From: an uncultured Selenomonadaceae bacterium
GTDB lineage: Bacteria > Bacillota > Negativicutes > Selenomonadales > Selenomonadaceae
Direction: 5' to 3'
Assembly (NCBI GenBank): GCA_905233325.1
Contig: CAJODU010000019.1
Coordinates: 20,924 to 27,773, forward strand
DNA length: 6,850 nt
Shown: positions 1 through 5,593 of the stretch, piece by piece
Numbering within the stretch: position 1 is the stretch's first letter
Layout: the number at the start of each line of letters is the position of its first letter
The notes under the pieces: generated by a model
The model's database searches: none
The model's input: only the letters and a program-made list of their open reading frames with translations
Told to the model about the DNA's origin: nothing
Translations under genes and position numbers: made by a program

Positions 1-324
1 ACGAATGAAAAATTTGCTCATGCCAATTTGCAAAAGGCTCAATTAATCGTTTTTGAGAAAAATGCAGAGATTCCACATCAAATATCAATCGGAAATGCTG
101 ATATAATGATCACTGAAACCGTTGAGGCGTTGAATTATATCAAACTTGACAAAAATTTAGCAGCACCTCTGATTGATAAACCCTTCACTCTTCACTCATG
201 CGGGATTTTAATGCAGAAGGGCGATCAAGAATTTTTGAACTATATAAATTTTGTCCTTGCGGAATTGAGAATGGACGGCACTCTTGAAAGATTGGAAAAT
301 AAATATTTGAGAGGCCTTGAATAA
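1..324 (+). CDS. Periplasmic solute-binding / cyclohexadienyl dehydratase-like protein, C-terminal part (5' end cut by window)
   Basis: The frame is open from base 1 and gives 107 residues ending at TAA 322-324, so the true start is upstream; no internal start is needed. The fragment is the C-terminal half of a type 3 periplasmic binding-protein fold (SBP_bac_3). It begins with TNEKF, which matches the GGTNEKF ligand-loop region of this family. It then has GNADIMITETVEA (the G-x-A-D-hydrophobic strand followed by the second-lobe helix) and DKPFTLHSCGILMQKGD. The usual C-terminal helix follows (LRMDGTLERLENKYL). DIMITETVEA plus DKPF resembles PheC-type cyclohexadienyl (arogenate/prephenate) dehydratases, which are periplasmic enzymes built on this fold. 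An ordinary amino-acid-binding protein of an ABC importer is the alternative; no permease or ATPase follows. The next gene starts inside this gene's last codons, which implies co-translation with the transporter. The fold is clear; the enzyme assignment is moderate. Confidence 0.75.
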   Translation, partial: TNEKFAHANLQKAQLIVFEKNAEIPHQISIGNADIMITETVEALNYIKLDKNLAAPLIDKPFTLHSCGILMQKGDQEFLNYINFVLAELRMDGTLERLENKYLRGLE

Positions 325-1240
325 TTTGGAAAAAATAAACAGTTTCGTGACCAAAAATATGTCATTGCTTGTAATAATCATTGCGGCTGTTGCACTGTTT
401 CAACCAATTACATTTACATGGGTAGTATCAAAAATTACGATATTACTGGGAATCATAATGTTTGGTATGGGAATGACGCTGAAATTTGAGGATTTTCGAC
501 TGATATTTCAAAAACCAAAGGAAGTATTAATTGGAGCATTGGCACAATTTACTATTATGCCTTTGATTGCATTTTTAATTGTAAAAATATTTTCACTACC
601 GCCGGAACTTGCAATCGGAGTAATATTAGTAGGAACGTGTCCTGGTGGAACTTCATCAAATGTAATGACATTTCTTGCAAAGGGTGATGTTGCTTTATCT
701 GTATCAATGACTATGCTCACAACAATTTTGTCGCCTGTGATCACGCCGTTATTAATGCTCATGCTTGCCGGTGAATGGATTGAAATATCACTGACAGCTA
801 TGATGATTTCGATTTGTCAAGTAGTAATTTTGCCTATAGTGCTCGGAATAATAATCAATGCTGTCTTGAGGGATATGGTAAAAAATTTTATAAAATATTT
901 GCCGTTAATTTCCATTCTGGCAATAATTTTAATCGTTGGCGGAGTAGTGGCAGTAAATGCGGCAAAAATTATGGAAGTCGGCTTAGTAATTGCTGCGGCA
1001 GTGGTTTTGCATAATATTTTGGGCTATGGATTGGGATTTTTACTTGCAAAGATTTTTAAAATGAGTTTAGATAAAGCAAAGGCAATTTCAATAGAAGTTG
1101 GAATGCAAAACTCAGGGCTTGCAACTTCACTGGCGATTGCACACTTTGGAGCTGCAGCAGCAATACCCGGTGCGCTTTTCAGTGTTTGGCATAATATTTC
1201 AGGATCACTTGCAGCCAATTACCTTTCAAGCAAAAAATAG
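317..1240 (+). CDS. Bile acid:sodium symporter (BASS) family transporter
   Basis: A 307-residue, highly hydrophobic protein with about nine to ten membrane segments, the normal size for bacterial BASS proteins. Family signatures are present: MGMTLKFEDF near residue 51, CPGGTSSNVMTFLAKGD at 108-124 (the unwound-helix crossover that binds sodium), and EVGMQNSGLA at 260-269 (the second crossover). Known bacterial members carry organic anions with sodium. Characterised relatives include the ketopantoate transporter PanS and plant plastid 2-keto-acid carriers, so a keto acid is more likely than a bile salt. The TTG start at 317 overlaps the upstream TAA by eight bases (TTGAATAA) and lies only two bases after GAGAGG. 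A second TTG at 326 has an 11-base spacing to the same site and would shorten the protein by three residues. The next ATG, at 359, would remove part of the conserved amphipathic N-terminus. Substrate is not determinable here. Confidence 0.92.
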   Translation: MNNLEKINSFVTKNMSLLVIIIAAVALFQPITFTWVVSKITILLGIIMFGMGMTLKFEDFRLIFQKPKEVLIGALAQFTIMPLIAFLIVKIFSLPPELAIGVILVGTCPGGTSSNVMTFLAKGDVALSVSMTMLTTILSPVITPLLMLMLAGEWIEISLTAMMISICQVVILPIVLGIIINAVLRDMVKNFIKYLPLISILAIILIVGGVVAVNAAKIMEVGLVIAAAVVLHNILGYGLGFLLAKIFKMSLDKAKAISIEVGMQNSGLATSLAIAHFGAAAAIPGALFSVWHNISGSLAANYLSSKK

Positions 1241-1277
1241 AAAAAATTTTTAACGATTAACGATTAAAATAAATTTT

Positions 1278-1284
1278 GAGGTGA
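1278..1284 (+). promoter_or_regulatory. Ribosome binding site that fixes the phosphatase start at GTG 1290
   Basis: GAGGTGA is followed by five T residues and then GTG at 1290. An in-frame GTG at 1281 also exists, but it lies inside the Shine-Dalgarno sequence itself and has no other purine tract at the proper distance. The true start is therefore 1290, which also gives a textbook signal peptide start (MKKKL). Confidence 0.85.
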
Positions 1285-1289
1285 TTTTT

Positions 1290-2366
1290 GTGAAAAAGAA
1301 ATTAATTTCGTCCATTTTGGCTGGAGTATTTGCATTGAGTGCAGCATTTACAACACAAATAGAGGCAGCCACTCGCGATGAGATTGCAGCTATCAAGGTG
1401 TCAAAATCCGGCAAGTTCAGTTACTGGACTCAAAACGCAGAAGCCAAGCAAAAATTGGTTGCATATATCAAAGATGTCACCAACAAAAGCAGCAAAAATT
1501 TTATTCCCGTTGAGGATAGAATTGCAACTTTTGATATGGACGGAACTTTTCTTTGTGAGACGGCTCCGTATTATTTTGAGTGGATGCTTTATTTAGAGCG
1601 TGCGCTTTATGATAACAGTTACACTCCCTCACAAGCTGATAAAACTTATGCCAAGTCAATAGAGGAAGGTATCCGCAAAACAGGAAAATTTCCTAAAGGT
1701 GTGGACGTTGATGAAGCAAAATCACAAGAATCAGTTTTCGCAGGAATGACGCCGGCAGAATACGAGGCCTATGTGAAAAAATTTATGGAAAAGCCTGTCG
1801 AGGGCTTGTCTAATTTAAAATGGGGCGAGGCTTTCTATTTGCCGATGGTTGAAGTGATAAAATATCTGCAGGCTAATGATTTTACAGTTTATGTAGTTTC
1901 AGGCAGTGACAGACCGACTGTTAGGGCTTTGGCTTGTGATCTTCTCAAAATTAAGCCCAACAATGTAATTGGTTCCGATCCGAAAATTATTGCCGCAAAA
2001 CAGGGCGATAAAGACGGCGGCGATTATGTCTACGGCAAAGATGATTATCTCGTTCGCGGTCAACTGATTGAAAAAAATCTCAAAATGAATAAAGTTTCAG
2101 TAATTGCTCAGGAAATTGGCAAGCAGCCTGTTTTGGCGTTTGGTAACTCTTCGGGTGATACCAGTATGCTCAACTACGCAATCACCAACAATAAATACAA
2201 AAGTGCGGCGTTCTTTGTTATTTGTGACGACTTGGAGCGCGAATTCGGCAACGAGAAGAAAGCAGCAAATTGCATAAAACTTGCTGAAGAAAATGGCTGG
2301 ACTTCCATTTCAATGCGTAACGATTGGAAAACAATTTACGGAGATAATGTTAAGCGTGAAAAATAA
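1290..2366 (+). CDS. Secreted HAD-superfamily acid phosphatase
   Basis: This is a 358-residue protein from GTG 1290. The first ~26 residues form a signal peptide: Lys-rich start, a hydrophobic core around SSILAGVFALSAAF, and a likely cut after IEA. The mature part is a haloacid-dehalogenase-fold phosphohydrolase. Motif I is TFDMDGTF (nucleophile Asp82, acid/base Asp84). A helical cap of ~100 residues follows, with EWMLYLERALY and GMTPAEYEAY. Motif II is VYVVSGSD (Ser204), then a basic segment, and motif IV is AFGNSSGDTSML (Asp290). The layout matches the PSP-like secreted phosphatases (Pfam HAD class), which include phosphorylcholine phosphatase; the substrate cannot be read from the sequence. 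All catalytic motifs are intact, so it should be an active Mg-dependent phosphomonoesterase outside the cytoplasm. It lies 49 bases after the transporter and 26 bases before the dipeptidase, consistent with one operon. Confidence 0.9.
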   Translation: MKKKLISSILAGVFALSAAFTTQIEAATRDEIAAIKVSKSGKFSYWTQNAEAKQKLVAYIKDVTNKSSKNFIPVEDRIATFDMDGTFLCETAPYYFEWMLYLERALYDNSYTPSQADKTYAKSIEEGIRKTGKFPKGVDVDEAKSQESVFAGMTPAEYEAYVKKFMEKPVEGLSNLKWGEAFYLPMVEVIKYLQANDFTVYVVSGSDRPTVRALACDLLKIKPNNVIGSDPKIIAAKQGDKDGGDYVYGKDDYLVRGQLIEKNLKMNKVSVIAQEIGKQPVLAFGNSSGDTSMLNYAITNNKYKSAAFFVICDDLEREFGNEKKAANCIKLAEENGWTSISMRNDWKTIYGDNVKREK

Positions 2367-2392
2367 ATTTTTAGTTTAAGGAAAGAGTTTAA

Positions 2393-3097
2393 ATGAAGAT
2401 TTTTAAAATTTTTGCTATGCTTATTTTGACAACATTTTTGATGACGACATCTGTTTCAGCTCAAAGATCGACTTCACCGGACGACCCGACAGGATTCGTT
2501 GTATTGTCTGATGTTGTGCCTGATATTATTCAGGAAATTCGTTACTATTCAACCTACAACTTTGTCGGTGAAAGGATTGACGGCTACGAGCAACCTTGTG
2601 CATTGATGACAAGAGAAGCGGCGGAAGCTCTCAAAAAAGTTTCAGACGACCTTATAAAGCAAGGCTATCGTTTGAAAGTTTTCGATGCTTATCGTCCGCA
2701 AATGGGCGTTGACCATTTTATGCGCTGGGCAAAGAGCAACGATACCCGCATGAAAAAATATTTTTATCCCGCCATTGACAAAGAGCGGATTATCCCCGAA
2801 GGTTACGTTGCTGTTAAAAGCGGACATTCACGCGGCTCGACAGTTGATTTGACGCTTTTTGATATGAATACCGGCAAGGAAGTCGATATGGGCGGCACAT
2901 TTGACCATTTCGGCATTGAATCACACCCCGACTACAAAAAAATCACGAAAAAACAATACAAAAACAGAATGATTCTCCGCGAGGCGATGATTAAACACGG
3001 TTTTAAACCACTTGAGGAAGAATGGTGGCATTTTACCTTAAAAGATGAACCTTATCCTGATACATATTTCACATTTAAAAATAAAAAATTATTGTAA
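2393..3097 (+). CDS. Secreted D-alanyl-D-alanine dipeptidase (VanX/DdpX type, peptidase M15D)
   Basis: A 234-residue protein with a clear signal peptide (MKIFKIFAML, hydrophobic stretch, likely cleavage after SVSA near residue 23). The mature enzyme is a zinc D,D-dipeptidase of the VanX family. Visible features are the N-terminal YYSTYNFVGERIDGY block, DAYRP at 99-103 with the conserved Arg that stabilises the transition state, and SGHSRGSTVDLTL with zinc ligands His145 and Asp152. EEWWHF follows, with catalytic Glu210 and zinc ligand His213. All catalytic residues are present. The reaction is hydrolysis of free D-Ala-D-Ala. No vanH, vanA or two-component genes are near, so recycling of dipeptide released from the wall is more likely than glycopeptide resistance, and the signal peptide places it outside the cytoplasm, unlike VanX. 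The purine-rich AAGGAAAGAG at 2378-2387 is the ribosome site. It is the last gene of the + strand cluster. Confidence 0.93.
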   Translation: MKIFKIFAMLILTTFLMTTSVSAQRSTSPDDPTGFVVLSDVVPDIIQEIRYYSTYNFVGERIDGYEQPCALMTREAAEALKKVSDDLIKQGYRLKVFDAYRPQMGVDHFMRWAKSNDTRMKKYFYPAIDKERIIPEGYVAVKSGHSRGSTVDLTLFDMNTGKEVDMGGTFDHFGIESHPDYKKITKKQYKNRMILREAMIKHGFKPLEEEWWHFTLKDEPYPDTYFTFKNKKLL

Positions 3098-3100
3098 ATA

Positions 3101-3134
3101 AAAAATTGTGGAGCTTATTTGACTTACTCCACAA
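3101..3134 (-). terminator. Intrinsic terminator of the integrase gene, possibly bidirectional
   Basis: Perfect inverted repeat TTGTGGAG (3106-3113) / CTCCACAA (3127-3134) with a 13-base loop. Read leftward, the stem is followed directly by TTTTTATTTA, a good U-tract, so it should stop integrase transcription coming from 3194. Read rightward it is followed only by CTCTTTACAC, so it is a weaker terminator for the dipeptidase gene. It could be the old host terminator at which the element inserted. Confidence 0.7.
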
Positions 3135-3151
3135 CTCTTTACACTCACAAC

Positions 3152-3197
3152 ACTTGCACTAAAACTTGCACTAATCTTATTTTTGACTTGCATTTAG
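3152..3197. repeat. Tandem 12-bp repeats, candidate integrase arm-type sites in the attachment region
   Basis: ACTTGCACTAAA (3152-3163) is followed immediately by ACTTGCACTAAT (3164-3175), 11 of 12 bases identical. A third degenerate copy ACTTGCATTTAG (3186-3197) matches at 9 of 12 positions and overlaps the integrase stop codon. Short direct repeats next to an integrase gene are typical of arm-type sites bound by the N-terminal domain of this integrase class. The role is inferred from position; the repeats are seen directly. Confidence 0.5.
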
Positions 3198-4279
3198 CTT
3201 TCTACTATTTCCAACGCTTGCTTCAACACGTCAAGATTGGTGTGTGCATATACATCAAGCGACATATTTGCTTGACTGTGACCCAGCCAATCAGCTATTG
3301 TTCGCGGACTGATATTCTTTGCCGACATTTGTGAAGCACGCACGTGACGCAGCTTGTGTAGATTTATATACTTCACTGCTTGATTAGCTACTAATTTTCT
3401 GAATGACTCAGCATAAGCCGCACCTGTTAGTGGTGTGCCTTTTTCTGTCAGAAATACATGACCCGTTGATCTGTCGCCGATGTGAATTTTCAACATCTCA
3501 GCAATCTCATCATTCAAGGGCAAAATTCTATTTGACGACTTAGTTTTGGTATGTGATTCAAGTTTCTGACCCGTGCTGTGATACATATACTGATGTTGAA
3601 TGTGTATCGTCTTTTTGATAAAGTCAACATCTTCAACTTGCAAGCCAACTACTTCAGATTTGCGTAATCCCAACAGACCAAGTATAAAAAGGCATTTATA
3701 GCGATGATCCTTAGTTGCCTTTCTAAAAATAGCAAATTCTTCATCAGTCCAAATTTTAACGGTAGCAGTTTTCTTTTTGGGAAGTTGAATGAGATTGCAA
3801 GGAGAATATCCTATCTTTTCCTCTCTTGCGGCGTAGTCAAAAGTGGACTTTAGAAGGCAATAGGTGTGTTGAATTGTAGACGGCTTCAATTTTCTGACTT
3901 TATACAGCTTATTGATGTAATCTTGAATGTGTTTGCGAGATACCTTTTGAATCTTATAGCTGCCGATGTCATTGATGATTCTTCTTGCAGCAGAGTGATA
4001 AGAATCGTAAGAGCTTTCAGTAATATCACCTTTTTTAGTTTCAAGATACTTGTTAATTAATTCTTCAATAGTAGATACAGAGCGGACAACGATTGCATTT
4101 TTAGCTTTGAGTTTGAGGCAATCGTCTCTAAATTTAGTGGCTTCTTTTAAAGTTTGGCAGGTCTTAGACTTTTTGACTTGCTTGCCGTTATGTGTACCAA
4201 TCATCACTTGAACAAAATAACGCCCATCATCAAGTTTTTTAATGTGACCGTTGCCGCGAATAGCAATCTTTCTAGGCAT
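3194..4279 (-). CDS. int: Tyrosine site-specific integrase of a prophage or genomic island
   Basis: A 361-residue, apparently complete phage-type integrase. Residues 1-60 (GNGHIKKLDDGRYFVQVMIG, then a helix with TLKEATKFRDD) form the AP2-like arm-binding domain. Residues ~68-165 are the SAM-like core-binding domain. Residues ~175-350 are the catalytic domain. The full active site is visible: Arg206 in GLLGLRKSEV, a Lys at 245 or 247 in the beta-hairpin, His308 and Arg311 in NLHKLRH, His334 in WLGHSQ, and the nucleophile Tyr344 in LDVYAHT. The start is fixed by AAAGGAGA (4285-4292), five bases before the ATG. It catalyses integration, and with a directionality factor excision, between attP and attB. 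It points away from the rest of the element toward the host genes, and its 3' end carries one of the candidate arm repeats. It has its own promoter and is flanked by terminators, so it is transcribed separately from the methyltransferase operon. Confidence 0.96.
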   Translation of the reverse strand: MPRKIAIRGNGHIKKLDDGRYFVQVMIGTHNGKQVKKSKTCQTLKEATKFRDDCLKLKAKNAIVVRSVSTIEELINKYLETKKGDITESSYDSYHSAARRIINDIGSYKIQKVSRKHIQDYINKLYKVRKLKPSTIQHTYCLLKSTFDYAAREEKIGYSPCNLIQLPKKKTATVKIWTDEEFAIFRKATKDHRYKCLFILGLLGLRKSEVVGLQVEDVDFIKKTIHIQHQYMYHSTGQKLESHTKTKSSNRILPLNDEIAEMLKIHIGDRSTGHVFLTEKGTPLTGAAYAESFRKLVANQAVKYINLHKLRHVRASQMSAKNISPRTIADWLGHSQANMSLDVYAHTNLDVLKQALEIVES

Positions 4280-4317
4280 AGGCTTCTCCTTTCATATAAA
4301 ACATATTTCTAAACTAT

Positions 4318-4347
4318 ATTTTACTGCAACTGTTTTTTCCTTGTACA
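4318..4347 (-). promoter_or_regulatory. Candidate promoter of the integrase gene
   Basis: On the - strand TGTACA (4342-4347, 4 of 6 to the -35 consensus) and TAAAAT (4318-4323, 5 of 6 to the -10) are separated by 18 bases. This would give a leader of about 30 bases with the AAAGGAGA site. The -35 is weak, so an activator or low basal expression would be expected. Confidence 0.4.
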
Positions 4348-4356
4348 CTGTTTGAG

Positions 4357-4396
4357 AAAAAAAATTAAAAAAGACGCCAATTTTCTGACGTCTTTT
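4357..4396 (-). terminator. Intrinsic terminator of the methyltransferase operon
   Basis: Perfect arms AAAAGACG (4369-4376) and CGTCTTTT (4389-4396) enclose a 12-base loop in which CA and TG can pair further. Leftward, the stem runs into TTTTTTAATTTTTTTT (4372-4357), a strong U-tract. It sits 25 bases past the methyltransferase stop and before the integrase promoter, separating the two transcription units. No gene reads into it from the left. Confidence 0.88.
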
Positions 4397-4420
4397 AGTT
4401 TTAAACTATTTGGTTATGAT

Positions 4421-5593
4421 TTACTTAGCCGCATACTTCTCTGTTTCTTCTTTAATGATATTCTCTAATTCTGGCTCAACACCCATCAACCACGCCGCTA
4501 AATCTGGATTCCTGCATATCGCTTCTATATCTGATTGCGGAAACACTTTCTTTAGTGCTTCATTGAGATGGGCAACGCCTATCTCTCCGTCGGCAGCTAA
4601 TGGCGTTTGCCACCAGCTTTCTTCTTTAGATTCCGAGTCCTTTGAACTTCTTGATCTTTTAAGCTGCAACACCACATGACCACATTGAAGCACTTCTTCT
4701 TTCGCCCACTTATGCCTTGATTTTAATTGCTTGTCCATCTTTACTTCAAGCAATGGTTTTGACAGCCGTAAAAACGGTATTGCTAGGTTATTATCTTCTG
4801 TTGCTCCTTCTGCTTCAATTAAATTTCTGCCTTCGTCTGTCTCATAGAAGTAGTGATCTATCGCTCTAACCACTTTACCTATAAACAAGCCGGTTTGCGC
4901 TTCCACAGCGTTACCGTAGATACGAAGTTGAGAAATTTCCGCTTTGCTTGGCTTCCTTTCAATAATACTCTCTATTCCCAGATTTTGTGTATACTTTCCA
5001 TTATACAAATTGGTAATAAACGGCTTCATTTTGATTGACGCTATTATCTTCTCAAAGTGCTCTGTCAGATTGTTAGTTGATTTTATCCCGTCTCTTGAAA
5101 ATAAGCAGAATATTCTTTGCCGTTCGTGTGGAGCCGCAAAGGCTGAGGCTGGGATTGATAAAGAATGACCGTAATATCCTAACTTCTTCATTCTCGGTAT
5201 TAAATAAGGCAGTCCATCAGTGTGATCTTTAAAGTGGTATACGTTCTCGCTGAGTATAAATCGAGGACGACATTCGTCTATAAGACGTAGGATTTCATCA
5301 CACATCCAAGTCTCTGATTCACTGCCTTTTGCTGGACCTACCATGGAAAAAGGTGTACAGCATAGACCGCCTATAATCGAACAGTCTGCAAAATTATTAA
5401 TTCCGTACTCATTGGTTAGCTTCTCCTTTGTCAATTCAAATATGTTATAGTCTAGTTGTGCTTCAGGGAATACTCTCTTTAATATTTCTATCTGTGGATT
5501 ACTACATTCGCATTGTAATCGGATTGTCATTCCTGCTTTTCTTAACTGATAATCGAATAAACCTGCTCCTGACGCTAAACTGATAATATCCAT
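4421..5593 (-). CDS. Atypical C5-cytosine DNA methyltransferase, no restriction partner visible
   Basis: A 390-residue protein with the ordered motifs of C5-cytosine methyltransferases. Motif I is LASGAGLFDYQLRKAG (7-21, AdoMet site; usual form FAGIGG). Glu29 follows in QCECSNP. Motif IV is GGLCCTPFS (75-83), with Cys79 in the place of the catalytic Cys of GG-x-PCQ-PFS. Motif VI is SENV (115-118) and motif VIII APHERQRIF (154-162). Motif X is IYGNAVEAQ (225-233). Only about 60 residues separate motifs VIII and X, so little target-recognition domain lies in its normal place. Instead, about 140 residues follow motif X, including WWQTPLAADGEIG (327-339) and NPDLAAWLMGVEPEL (362-376). These resemble pieces found before motif X in phage methyltransferases. 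It starts on the last base of the ParB-like gene's stop (TAATG), with AAGGAG at 5604-5609, so translation is coupled. It could protect element DNA from host restriction or mark regulatory sites. No endonuclease is seen. Family confident; target unknown. Confidence 0.87.
   Translation of the reverse strand: MDIISLASGAGLFDYQLRKAGMTIRLQCECSNPQIEILKRVFPEAQLDYNIFELTKEKLTNEYGINNFADCSIIGGLCCTPFSMVGPAKGSESETWMCDEILRLIDECRPRFILSENVYHFKDHTDGLPYLIPRMKKLGYYGHSLSIPASAFAAPHERQRIFCLFSRDGIKSTNNLTEHFEKIIASIKMKPFITNLYNGKYTQNLGIESIIERKPSKAEISQLRIYGNAVEAQTGLFIGKVVRAIDHYFYETDEGRNLIEAEGATEDNNLAIPFLRLSKPLLEVKMDKQLKSRHKWAKEEVLQCGHVVLQLKRSRSSKDSESKEESWWQTPLAADGEIGVAHLNEALKKVFPQSDIEAICRNPDLAAWLMGVEPELENIIKEETEKYAAK

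Noticed and set aside
1252..1265. Tandem heptamer AACGATT-AACGATT between the transporter and phosphatase genes
   Set aside because: Two copies of seven bases in AT-rich DNA can arise by chance. A TAAAAT follows at 1265 but no -35 is found at the right distance, so I do not call an internal promoter or operator.
2393..3097. Glycopeptide resistance gene vanX
   Set aside because: The enzyme family is the same, but the protein is exported and no vanR, vanS, vanH or ligase gene is nearby, so a resistance role is not supported.
3106..3134. The TTGTGGAG/CTCCACAA inverted repeat as the integrase core crossover site
   Set aside because: The 13-base gap is longer than the usual 6-8 base overlap of tyrosine recombinases, and the U-tract on one side fits a terminator better.
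3119..3334. Open frame on the + strand across the junction and integrase 3' end
   Set aside because: It is antisense to conserved integrase catalytic residues, has no ribosome site and shows low-complexity composition.
4329..4353. Two copies of ACTGTTT upstream of the integrase gene (4329-4335 and 4347-4353)
   Set aside because: They are seven bases long, 18 bases apart and overlap the candidate promoter. They could be an operator, but the evidence is too weak to call.
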